Origin: Aspidapion aeneum
Taxonomy: Eukaryota > Arthropoda > Insecta > Coleoptera > Brentidae
Assembly: GCA_963576565.1 (NCBI GenBank)
Contig: OY755038.1
Coordinates: 207,735,013 to 207,799,012, forward strand
Reading direction: 5' to 3'
DNA: 64,000 nucleotides
The number at the start of each line of letters is the position of its first letter. Within the stretch, counting starts at the first letter, position 1. Below, piece after piece: positions 1-12,600 of the stretch. The translations under genes were made by a program, and so were the position numbers. The notes below the pieces were generated by a model. The model worked only from the letters and a program-made list of their open reading frames with translations. It ran no database searches and had not been told where the DNA came from.

Positions 1-330
1 GACAATTTGCCAGCTTAATTCGGTGAACACCTAGATAATCTGACTCTGACTAATAAGTCACTTGGTGCCCGGGACAACTGGCCGGCCCTTTAGCACCCCA
101 CGGTGTTCAGTTTTCTCAAGAAGGATATAATTTTTAGTTAACACGGGACCGTCCGCTTAACGTGACTTCCCAACCACGGCCTTGTATTAATCATCAACTT
201 TGCCCAAACTCCGCCCTAGACAGGCGTAGGTTTAAGTTTGTGCTGGCAGGCATGGGAATCTGATCATAAAGCTGACGCGCTCACTGAACCATCAGGGCCT
301 CAACATGTTAATGTTTGTTTACCATTTTAG

Positions 331-575
331 GTTTGGCCGAAACCACCTTTTGTCAGGCTAAACAATGTCACTGGGATCAAAGACTCGGATCGTCACGCGA
401 CTACGCACAACTCACTGTCAACAATGTCATTTTAGCGATTAAGCAGCGCAGTGATCTTTCATGTTTGTGGAAACTACTGGCGGACGCTTGTCATTTCGTT
501 GCCAAACTTCCTGAGAAACATTCTTGTTTGCACGTGTCAAACAAAATGTTGGAAAAAACTGACGTCGAGACGGAG
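331..575 (+). CDS. SKIC3: SKI3 exon a (first in window)
   Basis: The acceptor is ...ccattttag and the donor is GAG|gtactg. The exon begins with two bases of a split codon and encodes 81 further residues, including SDLSCLWKLLADACHF, the best-conserved stretch of the family visible here. The open frame runs on past the donor into intron sequence, so the longer ORF is not the true protein. Confidence 0.85.
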
Positions 576-3500
576 GTACTGTGTGATTTTTTTATAATTC
601 TGCCTCATATTAGCTTTTTTCTACGAGTGACCGCACCGCAAAGAAGTTGTTTTTCACACACTTTTGTACAGGGTGTCCCAAATTGGGCACTTTTAGGGGG
701 TTTAAGGTACTTCTAGGGGCGACAGAGAAAAACTGAACACGCATTGCGAGGCTCAAATTTCAAGAGAAGACTTATAGTGAAAACCGAATTTCGAAATATC
801 GTCTCGTCTTTGAGCTACGGGGGCTTTTTGAAAAGTCTGCATTTTTGAAGGGGGTCTATAACTTCGTTATTAGTGGAAATTTTGATCTAGAGTAAATTGC
901 ATTTTTATAGACTTTGTTACGAGGAATTCACCCGCTAAATTATATTTTAACTGTCACTTTTAGTTTTTGAGATATGACATAAAGTTGCATTTTTTCTTAT
1001 GGAATGGCCTATATTTTAATTAATTTTCGAATTCGTCATTGAATTCTTTTCAAAATAATGTATCATATGTCATAGTTTGATTGAGCGGTTTAGGAGATAT
1101 TCAGCTTTTTCACTTATTTCTAGTGCGCTATGATTTCCTGCTGAGGCAGGTAAAGGCACTCCAGTTTTTTTATTATTTTACACAGTCACAAATATAGTAA
1201 GGCTGGTTTGGAAAAATTATAATTCAGCTGACGGCCCTCAAAGCCTAGTTATAAAAAGTTGAAAAAAATATTTCAAAATAAAATTAAAACGCTTTTGTGC
1301 AAAATAATTTCATATCAAAGCGTATTGTCAAATTGTTTAAACAATTGAAAACAATGACAAAACGCCAAGACGCAAGGCCAACTTGATTTGCATAATATAA
1401 GACAACAAAACTATAGGAGCATTGAAGTAGGATTTGACCGCAAGGCTTTCACGTCAATGGCGCATGACGTAATTCAACGCACACTAGACAAAAATAAAAA
1501 ACTTTAATTATCTCCGAAACCGCTTAATCATACTATGACATATGATACATCATTTTGAAAAGAATTCAATCACGAATTCGAAAATTAATTAAAATATAGG
1601 ACATTCCATAAGAAAAAATGCAACTTTATGTCATATCTCAAAAACTAAAAGTGACAGTTAAAATTTAATTTAGCGGTTGAATTCCTAGTGACAAAGTCTA
1701 TAAAATTGCAATTTACTCTAAATCAATATTTCCAATAATAACGAAGTTATAGACCCCCCTCCAAAATGCAGACTTTTCAAAAAGCCCCCGTAGCTCAAAG
1801 ACGAGACGATATTTCAAAATGCGGTTTTTACTATAAGTCTTCTCTTGAAATTTGAGCCTGGTAATGCGTGGTCAGTTTTTCTCTGTCTTCCCTAGAAGTA
1901 CCTTAAACCCCTCAAAAGTGCCCAATTTGGGACACCCTGTACAGCGTGGTCAGCCTTCTATCTAGGGGTAGGATTTTTGTATGGGCCATAAGGATTGCGT
2001 GGGAGAACCAAAAAGCGCAAAACCAACGTTGCCGGTTTACCAAAAATATCAGTATAAGCCGCGACTCAATTCGAGAAACGTCAATTTTATGTAAGTGCAA
2101 TTATTAAACGGGGTGATACACAACCAGAACAATACAGGGTGTTCGGCACATCAACTGTCAAAATTTTTTGGGATATTGTTGAGGTCATTTGCTACCTTTT
2201 CAACATTGGAACTTGGGTCCTAAGAGTCACGGCTAAAGTGATATGAATTTTTTAATTTTTTTTCTTAAATTACCCAAAATCCCACCTTTAAACCCTCGTA
2301 AGCTTTTTATTAATGTCTGGAAAAGCACGATTTTTTTTTATAATTCTATTATCTTATGCTTCTTCAACTAATTAATAGATTTGTTAAAATTGATGTACCA
2401 AAGGGACACGAGGTTTTTTATTGAAGAACATTAGTGATTTTGTGAAAGAAACTCCTCCCAAATTTCAAATTTAAAAATCAAAAAAGTATCGACAATTGAG
2501 AACTTCATTTTGTTTTAAAAACTTCTCTAGTTGATTACTTTTCTAACGGTATGCTACACATTGATAAACATCAGCTTAAACGATCATAAACATCAAATTG
2601 TTTTTCTTATCAAGTCCGAACGATTATCGCCCGTCTCACGGAATATCCGTATTTTAAAGCAGAATTGTTTTTTTTATCGATGTGTCGCACGTTGGAAAGG
2701 TAATCAACTAGAGAAGTTTCTAAAAGAAAATGAAGTTCTCAATTGTCGATACTTTTGTTAATTTTTAATTTTGAAATTGATTTTCTTTCACAAAATCACT
2801 AATGTTCTTCAAAAAAAAAACCTCGCATGTTCCTTTGGTACATCAATTTTAACAAATCTATTAATTAGTTGAAGAAGCATAAAATTTTGACGGTTCATAT
2901 GCCGAACACCCTGTATATTAAAATTTTGCTTGTTCCTATAAGTAAATAATTCACTTACTTTTAGAAACAAGCAGAATTTTAAAGTTATTCTGTTTATTGA
3001 TTTTTTGTTCACATTCACTAAAGTCAATTTTGTTTGAAAGATAACTTACCAATCTACAGGTAAGCTAACTTTTATTTAATTTTAGTTTTTTTAAAGCATT
3101 TTTAGTGAGTAGGGGACGCAGTAGGGGGCGAGACCCTAGGGAAGCGTCCTAGACAAATATCAAAATTATGAGTAGTAGTCCCTCTTAAACTACAAATGAA
3201 AATTTGAAAAAAGCAGCAGACATTTCTTGAGTATATACTTCGGAGACAAAATTTTCAGAAAATATTGAAGGAATAATACTTTAAATGCTCGCAAGCGAAA
3301 ATAGATACAAAGCAAAATTTTTTGATAACTGAAAACCTATCGAAAAAAGTTTGAATACGGAAAAATACGCCGCAGGTAGCAAAAATCTTTTCACGCTAAT
3401 TAGACACCTTTGGAATTTTTTATCTTTCTAGAAAAATGCTACACTTTTTGTCAAAGAGCGACATGCACCACAGGCAAAAATGTTTTAAATACAAAAAGAA

Positions 3501-6500
3501 AATTTTAAAATAAAAATCGATACAAGTAAAGTTATGCATAACTGATTGATGAGTTTTAAGGTAAAATTGGTTAAATATAAAAGTATTATTTCTCTCTCTT
3601 CTTAACCAAAATCTAATGCCAACAAAAGACTTCTATCATATTATGTTAAAATCGTTTGAGGTGTTCTTGATTTATCGTGTGTATTGAAACAGCAAATTTA
3701 TTTTATTCGCCGATTTCGGCGTTTTAGGCCCTAAAACTAATTTTTAATAAAATTATTAAATTAAATGTTTACGTTTTTAATACTCCACCTCTTGCATGGT
3801 GGACTAAAAATCAAATCATGCAATAATTCTCGCCCTAACCAAATGTTTCAGGTTGTCCGCCCCTTAATGACTGCAACCACTTGCGCCTGTAGTTATTTAT
3901 CAAGCTTACCTTTGGCAACGCTGGAACGCTTTCGTCGGGAAGCGAGCGTATCGCGGTCTCTTATTAATACATGATATACTCTGTTTTATATCCTCTTATG
4001 GAAATTAAGCCCCTTAGATGTATACTTGTTCACGCGATATACGCATAGTAGTATATTTCCCGCACACTTACTTTAAAGCGAAATTAAAGCTTCGCCTCGT
4101 TCATCTAATTGTTTTTTCGAGCGGGAAAATATAACCTTACGCAATGATTAGGAGAACTACTATTTATTATTTATCGTAATAATTCAAAACAAAAATTTGA
4201 ATAAAATTTGCAGATCCAAGAAAACAAATCATGCAACTTTTAAAAGTGCTCCCAAAGTAAACCAAATCAGCCATCCATTAAATCCTATTGTATTCTTTAT
4301 AGCAGAGTACGATTAAATAACTAAGCAGGTCGCGAGTAATTAATAACAGTTTTATTGTTGTAAAATAGCGTTACAAAACAATACGACGTTTACGCGGTCT
4401 GTCAGAAGAGCTGTTCGAATACGTCTACTGCCTCTAGTGGCAATATCCTACACTAAACACAACCATATACATATGAGTTAAACAATAATGCCTATTTCTA
4501 CTCATATAAGTATTACCTAGTCATGATAAACACAGAAGTGTCATTATCTCTAACACCCCCCTGCAATTATGTGCTACTGCGTTTAAATACTATTCCTGCG
4601 CTTTTTAAAACTAAATCCTAGTTTCTAAAATTAAAAGAACTAATTAACAACATTTAGCAATTCTCTAAAATATTTAAATTTTGTACTTGCTAATGGCTTT
4701 GTAAAAATATCTGCCTGTTGATGATTTGTACTAACATATTTCAAAACAATTTTACCATCATGTAAACAATCTCTGACAAAGTAATACTTAATGTCAATAT
4801 GTTTAGTTCCGATTTCTACTCATATAAGTATTACCTAGTCATGATAAACACAGAAGTGTCATTATCTCTAACATTCTTTAGGTATTTTTGGATAGGCTGG
4901 AGCTGTTTGGCTTCGCACAAAAATGCTACACATATTCTATCCATTTCGCCAAGGAAGAAGTCTTTTTGTGGCACGATTTGGCAACGTGTTATTTGAATCA
5001 CTCTTGCAATACCGCTGATCCTGCTAAAAAAACTGAGCTGTTGGACAATGCCATGGCAATCGCGCAGCACTGTACCGAACTGAATTCTGGAGGCTGGCAA
5101 CATTGGAATCTTCTAGGTAAGTTTATGATGTTTTTTACATATCCTGCGACACGACATACTTTGCGCCGGCAAGTTCGCGCACAATTTGTATAATCTTTTC
5201 TTAAAACAACTCGGCCCATATTTGACATATCTATAACTCCACTTAGGGAGAGCTACGAAACTTAAACTAGCCAGCAATCCCTCCAAGTTTGATCGCCTTC
5301 CATAAAGCAGTAAAGTAATTTTGTAAAACGTTGAATTTGCCACTCGCTCATTACTACTGCACAAATTAACAAAAATGGAAATAAAAACTTATTAATTTTG
5401 AAAAGAAAAATAAAAAAAACTAAAAGCGATAGACACCGCGAAAGTCAGATTTAAACATTATTCCACATATGTTACTGCTTTAAAACTTAAATATTATCCA
5501 AATTATTTAAAAAGTGTAACAAAACATTCCTTTGGAAAGCGTTGGAAAAGACAAACATAAGCGTACAACTAATTAAGGCCATCCAAGAGTTATACCGCAA
5601 TAGTAAGGCAAAAGTTAAAATAAAAGCAAAACTAACCAAAGGCTTTCAAGGAAATAAAGATCTTAAAAAAAATTGCTGTATCTCGCCTACGCTCTTCAAG
5701 ATATATTTGAAACAGGTCCTTAAAGTCTGGAAGAGAAAATGCCAAAACATGGGAATTCCGTTGGATGAAACCACCTTGTATACTTTATGTTTCGCCGATG
5801 ATCAAATAGTGGTGGCTCAGGATTATGACGACCTCGAATATATGACACGAAAACTAATAGAAGAGTACAATAAGTGGGGACTAGAGGTTAATATCAATAA
5901 GACAGAGTATATGTGTATTGGTGGAACGAAACAGGATCTAATCTTAAATACTGGGCAGCGAATTCAGTCCTGTGATGAGTATAAATACTTAGGTCTAAAA
6001 ATTACAGCTGACGGAACACTAGACAAAGCTATAAAAGATAGAAACGTACAAGGAAGAAAAGCAATAACTTTATTAAATGGAATAATTTGGGACCAAAGTA
6101 TATCAAAACATAACAAAAAGATTATATATAACACCATTGTAAAAAGTATTATTACATACGGCTCAGAAGTATGGCCAATCAAAGATAGAAAAGAAAAAAT
6201 GCTTTCCGCTATTGGAGAAGAGCAGCAGGGAAATCAAAAAGAGAAAGAGTTACAAATCAAAGAATAAGAGAAATTATGACAGTGGGTGAACGTACTTTAG
6301 TGGATGATATAAGAACAAAACAACTGGTGTGGTACGGACATGTACAAAGAATGGATGATGGAAAACTACCTAAACTACAATGGAAACCAACTGGCCGAAG
6401 AAAACGAGGAAGGCCGAGGAGAAGCTGGGCTGAATTATGGGCAAACAGAAACGAGTGGAGATTGGGTATCGGAAGACGTAGAACGTTGTGAAACCGATAA

Positions 6501-6512
6501 ATATATATATAT

Positions 6513-6603
<91 letters not shown>

Positions 6604-9600
6604 AAACATTCCATGTAAAAAAAGCTTAGAGTAGGAGCTTTCAATAAAATTGACACCACGAAAGTTCTTTATAAAAGTGACGTGATTATAACACAAAATC
6701 AAGATCTTTTTTTAAAGAAATTTGCTTTTTAGGTAATATCGCAATATCTTTAGACCCACCAAACTTTGCTATGGCACAGCACGCTTTTATTAAAGCCGTT
6801 ACAATCGATCCAAATAGTACCGAATCGTGGACAAATTTGGGAACATTGTATCTGATGAAGGACGAAATAAAATTGGCTAATAAGGTAACCAAATTTTGAC
6901 CCATCGATTTTGTGTAAAGGGTGTCAAATTCGATGTTTGTATCAGTTTGTGGTATTTCGAGAGATAAAAAATCTGACCACCACTTGCGATCCTCGATTTT
7001 AAAGAAATGCCTAAAGGGGAAAACCGGATCTTGATATAGCCCGTTTTTAAAGAACGAGGGATTTTTGGAGGGGCTTTTGTATTAAGTTTGAAAATTTCAT
7101 GTTTGTATAAATTGCTTTTAGACGCGGGTCGCAAGGACCAATTTGACGGCTTTACCCTGAAGGGGAGAAAACTATAAATCACAAAAAAATTACCCCAAAT
7201 TTAAATTCGCCCCGTCTGGGAAAACAGACGTCTATTGAACTAAAAACAAAGGCTACACGCTAGAAGCTTACCTTCTTTCATTCAGCAGCAGTTGTGCACT
7301 TCACTCGCGGCCGCTGCCTTTCTTGTGGTTGGAATTTCGGTCTTAAACTTAAAAAAGGTGTGACTTCTTTCAGTGTCTTATCGGAAGTGATTCTTCATTC
7401 CCCTGTCAAACACAGGGTGGCGCAGGTGGCGCTTCAAACTCCCAGCGTGTGTAAAGCGCGCATAATTTTTGCCAAAATGATCAGGTGATCAAAAAGAAAA
7501 TAACTTTCAACAAAAAAGAAATTATCACCTGACCGGAATTTTTCCCAAACAAGGAGTTTCTTTTTTTGAAGGTTTTTGCTAAAAGCCCAAAAATATCAAA
7601 ACAAACTTTAAGGTTAGGTTTTCCCAAAAATTCAAAATAAAACAAAAACAAAAATAACTGGCAGAATTAAACAGCTTTTTTATAGTTTTTTTTGTAAAGA
7701 ACTATCAAATTGAATTTTACCTGTCACTTTTTTTTTTGAGAAATTAGATAAATGATTTCTTCTTATTTGACTTTTTAAATCAGCGTAAAATTTCTTTTTA
7801 AATGACTTATCACACTCACCAATTTAACTTGTTTTATTTTTTAATTAAATCTTTATTTTTTATTAATGAAACTCCTATCAAATTGAATTTTAACTGGAAC
7901 TTTTAGTCTTAGATATTAGATTAAATGATCATCTTTTTATTTGACTTTTTAAATCGGCGTAAAATGTCCGTTTAAATGACATCACACTCACTATTTAATT
8001 TAATTTATTGTTTTTATATTATTATTTTTAATTAAATCTTTATTTTTTATTAATAAAAACAACTATCAAATGGACTTTTATCTGTTACTTTTAGTTTTTG
8101 AGATATTAGATTAAATTATCCTCTTTTTTGTTTGACTTTTTAAATCAGCGTAAAATTTCCTTTTAAATGATCACACTCATAATTTAATTTTTTTAAACTG
8201 TTTTTATATTATTATTTTTTAATTAAATCTATATTTTTTATTAATAAAAACAAACAATATAAAGAAGAAATAAAACACTAAAAAAGAATTAAGACACAAA
8301 TCTGACTTAACAGACTAAAATAAAAACGTAAAAAAGTTTTTTACCTACAGTACGGGCCAAAAGTGGAGAAACCACCTAAAATTGAATATAAACCTGATCA
8401 TGTACCAACTATCAAGGAATAAGTGGTACATTTAAAAACTTGAGTCGTTTTCAACTTACGTATTTTGGCGTTTTTGCGTTACAAAATCATTTAATGCCTT
8501 TTTGTCAATTTGAAAAAAAAAGGTTTTTTCTGTGTAATTTTAGGCAAAACTGGCAAGTTATATTTAGAAGATACGTAAAAGTTATATGTGTCCTAAAAAT
8601 TTCACAACAATTCGTCGTTGATCTTACAGACTGACGTATCTCAAAAACATGCAGTTTTGAGATAAGACCATAATACCACCGTATTTGTGTCGTTCATTCA
8701 TCTTACAAAGTGTCGTGACTCATAAAAATCCTTTAAATAGCACCAAAATCATTAGATCCAAGAACATTTTCAGTAATATAAATCCAATATAAACTTTCCC
8801 TAAAACTTGAAATTGCTCTCTTGTAAAATTACAATAAATGAGTTACGTCAGTTTGTAAGATCAACGACGAATTGTACAGGGTGTCCCAAATTGGGCACTT
8901 TTGGAGGGTTTAAGGTACTTCTAGGGAAGACAGAGAAAAACTGACCACGCATTGCGAGGCTCAAATTTCAAGAGAAGACTTATAGTGAAAACCGCATTTT
9001 GAAAAATCGTCTTCTCTTTGAGCTACGGGGGCTTTTTGAAAAGTCTGCATTTTGAAGGGGGGTCTATAACTTCGTTATTATTGGAAATATTGATTTAGAG
9101 TAAATTGAAATTTTATAGACTTTGTCACGAGGAATTCAACTGCTAAATTAAATTTTAACTGTCACTTTTAGTTTTTGAGATATGACATAAAGTTGCATTT
9201 TTTCTTATGGAATGGCCTATATTTTAATTAATTGTCGAATTCGTGATTAAATTCTTTTCAAAATGATGTATCATATGTCATAGTTTGATTGAGCGGTTTC
9301 GGAGATAATTAAAGTTTTTTATTTTTGTCTAGTGTGCGTTGAATGACGTCATGCGCCATTGCGGTCAAATTCTACTTCAATGCTCCTATAGTTTTGTTGT
9401 CTTATATTATGCAAATCAAGTTGGCCTTGCGTCTTGGCGTTTTGTCATTGTTTTCAATTGTTTAAACAATTTGACATTACGCTTTGATATGAAATTATTT
9501 TGTACAAAAGCTTTTTAATTTTATTTTGAAATATGTATCATTTTTTTAAAACTTTTTATAACTAGGCTTTGAGGGCCGTCAGCTGAATTATAATTTTTCC

Positions 9601-12600
9601 AAACCAGCCTTACTATATTTGTGACTGTGTAAAATAATAAAAATACTGGAGTGCCTTTACCTGCCTCAGCAGGAAATCATAGCGCACTAGAAATAAGTGA
9701 AAAAGCTGAATATCTCCTAAACCGCTCAATCAAACTATGACGTATGATACATCATTTTGAAAATAATTCAATGACGAATTCGAAAATTAATTAAAATATA
9801 GGCCATTCCATAAGAAAAAATGCAACTTTATGTCATATCTCAAAAACTAAAAGCGACAGTTAAAATATAATTTAGCGGGTGAATTCCTCGTGACAAAGTC
9901 TATAAAACTGCAATTTACTCTAAATCAAAATTTCCACTAATAACGAAGTTATAGACCCCCTTCAAAAATGCAGACTTTTCAAACAGCCCCCGTAGCTCAA
10001 AGACGAGACGATATTTCAAAATGCGGTTTTCACTATAAGTCTTCTCTTGAAATTTGAGCCTCGCAATGCGTGGTCAGTTTTTCTCTGTCTCCCCTAGAAG
10101 TACCTTAAACCCCCTAAAAGTGCCCAATTTGGGACACCCTGTACAACATTCATCATTTTAGCTAATTTTAAAAATTTATTGTTTTTGTATTTGTTGTCCA
10201 TTATTGTTGTAAAATTTTCAGGAGATATAAAAGTTTTACGTCTCTTTCGAATGACTTGCCATTATTGCGTAAAATTACAAAAAAAAAGTTTTATTTTTAG
10301 CTGTTGACCCAAAAAGGCACCGGTACTGTATATTAACCTAAACACAAAGCTAAGTAATATCTCAATGTTTCATTCGATGTAGGCATTTGGTGAAGGACAA
10401 CGTGCGAACCCAAACTATACGAACAGCTGGATCGGGCAGGCGATGATTGCCGAGCTGCTCAGTCAAGACAAGGAGGCCATGGATTTGTTTAGACACAGTA
10501 CGCAATTGGGACAGCATCAACAAGGAAGCATAGGTAACATTTCTTCTTTTCATCCGATAAAAAGCAGAGATTTTAGAACAGGTAGAGATTGAATTTCACA
10601 ACCAAACAAAATAAAAAGAATGGATACACCCACGGTCATTAAATAAATCGGTTGTCTGGTAACTCGGTTTCATGACGGCCGTGACGTCAGAGCTACGTCA
10701 CAGTTTTCCTAGGAAACAGCAGTCAAACGCTGTTTATAGGGTAATTTTGTCTTTTGCCAGGAAATTTTGTACATTTTCGGTATTGTCGTCTTGTAAGTCG
10801 TGTTTATACCTGTTCCGTGCTTCCTATAAATGTTTTAAAGACTAACTAAAAGAGATTTTAGAAAAAGATGGTTTCGTTTATATTGCAGGATTTTAGCACG
10901 AAAGCATCACAATGAGTTCCCCCAACATGCATTCATATGCCATGCCATCTTGGGTGCAAAACCTTTCTTTTGGAGGCTTAACTGAGCCTTTACCATCATG
11001 GAAAGAAATTGTTAACAAAATGGACAAATGGTTCATAAAATTGCATGGTGCCAATTTTAAATTTAAAACAAATATTTCTATTCCATATAAATTCGTAAAT
11101 TTATTTGTAAAACAAAGAGTGATGATAAGAATCAAATTTATAAATAACAAAAAGCAAAATGAATCCACAATGAAACGAAAGCTTGATGATACAGGGACTG
11201 ATGAGAGTCGAAAAACAGTAAAAAAGTTAAAGAAAATTATTTTCTAACTATTCCATAATTAGATAGGTATAGTTTTTTGTTACTTGCAATATGATTTAAA
11301 AACAAAACTGATGAGGACCATTCTTAAATTATATATTGGGTGTTTCAAGTTAAAAGTCCACCATTGCTAACTTTGTTATTATTAAAAATAGAAAAAAATT
11401 TAAATTGGCAAACTGGTAGAATTTTTGAAAATTATAAAAAATGTTTAAATTAAAATTGGTTTTTGAAAAAACTCGATAATTCATTGTTCGATTTTTTTTT
11501 ATTTGAGCATCTTAAAAAGCATCAAAAATTCTACTAGTTTGCCAATTTAAACTTTTTTCTATCTTTAATAATAAAAAAGTTATCAATGGTGGACACTCAT
11601 CTTGGAACACCGTGTATAATACTCAAGTAGAATGGAAGGAATATTAGCGTTACAGTCAATGTATTTTTAAAATTTTTCTTGAAAAGCGTTAACAAGGGGG
11701 GATCAAAAATCCTGAATCTTTGCGTTATGTAACTTATGAATGTTCCATTACTGCCATTGACTTAAAGTCATTTCAAATTCCTTTCTTTTAATAATATTTC
11801 TAAAAAAAAACTGATTTTGATTACCTCCTATCCATAAAAAAAATCAATATTGCAGTGTGAGGCGAAAAAAGTTAAATTAATATGAACAAGAGAGTCGAAT
11901 TAACTTAGGAAAAGTATTTATAATCGTGTCCTGAATCTGATATTTATAAAACTATTGGAATTTCTATCATACATTTTTAAATTATTTAATTTTTTGGTAT
12001 TTTTGCGGCATCTATCTTTATTTCTTTCATAATATAACGTATAGGTCTCTCTTTATTGATGAGTTACCAAACAACCGGTTTATTTACGGGCCGTGGGGTA
12101 CACCTAACTTCTTTATACATTTACACAGGTCTTTAATCACCTGATTGCCTTAAATTTAATTAAAAAAACTGCCAAAAACACTTAAAAACATAAATAAAAA
12201 CGGCGGTTGACTATCATTTGACGGTTCTAAACCAGGGAACGGAAATGTTAAACTTAAACAGTAGCAGGACGGCGACTATTTTGGATATATCACGTTAGCT
12301 TTGGCAAATCCAATCCGTTAATATTCTATATATAATCCGTGATAAAAGGTTAAATATCAAATTTGCTACAAATGCGGTTTTTTTAAGTCCTCCCAAAATT
12401 AAGAATTTTTTTTACAGAAACTTAAAGCTTAGAAACCATACTTCGTAGAAACCTAAAGGACCCTGCCCGGAATACATGGGACTTTGGTTGTTTTCGAATT
12501 TACTGAAACTTTGATATGTTGTAGATTCGATCTACCGACTACCCTTTAAATGAACTGTTTTGAAATCGTATCATTAGTTTGTAACAAAAAGTTTTTTTTC

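Larger units (their letters stand above)
576..4881 (+). other. SKI3 intron filled with fold-back and copia insertions
   Basis: It holds a 1.27-kb fold-back (669-1939), a 0.78-kb fold-back (2135-2913) and a shrunken copia element (4298-4873). From about 2920 to 4290 I see only AT-rich sequence with no gene, repeat array or recognisable element. Confidence 0.7.
5531..6600 (+). mobile_element. 5'-truncated non-LTR retrotransposon with (TA)n tail
   Basis: A 12-base TSD ACAAAACATTCC lies at 5519-5530 and 6601-6612. The body encodes the end of a reverse transcriptase and ends ...CGTTGTGAAACCGATAAA followed by about 100 bases of TA repeat as the 3' tail. A related fragment with the same 3' end lies at 59395-60125 on the minus strand. 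I read it as an RTE-like or related clade; the clade is an inference. Confidence 0.88.
6885..10382 (+). other. SKI3 intron with tandem repeats and fold-back
   Basis: Unique AT-rich sequence runs to about 7650, then three copies of a roughly 180-base tandem repeat (7700-8250), a Tc1-like terminus near 8347, an inverted pair (8610-8640 with 8850-8874), and the second 1.27-kb fold-back. Confidence 0.6.
10622..12104. mobile_element. 1.5-kb TIR DNA transposon carrying a 111-codon ORF
   Basis: The left end GGATACACCCACGG...AAATCGGTTGTCTGGTAACTC matches the reverse complement of the right end (GAGTTACCAAACAACCGGTT...ACACCT). The arms are about 45 bases. A smaller fold-back (11336-11614) is nested inside. 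The superfamily is not identified and I could not define a TSD. Confidence 0.7.

Noticed and set aside
315..716. 133-codon ORF taken as a whole gene
   Set aside because: Only 331-575 is exon; the rest is intron and the start of a fold-back element.
4831..5364. Minus-strand ORFs of 76-90 codons
   Set aside because: Shadows of the SKI3 exon on the other strand.
6257..6702. Several YIYI-repeat ORFs on both strands
   Set aside because: Translations of the (TA)n LINE tail.
10893..11168. Minus-strand 91-codon ORF
   Set aside because: Antisense of the plus-strand ORF that has the better start and a basic tail.
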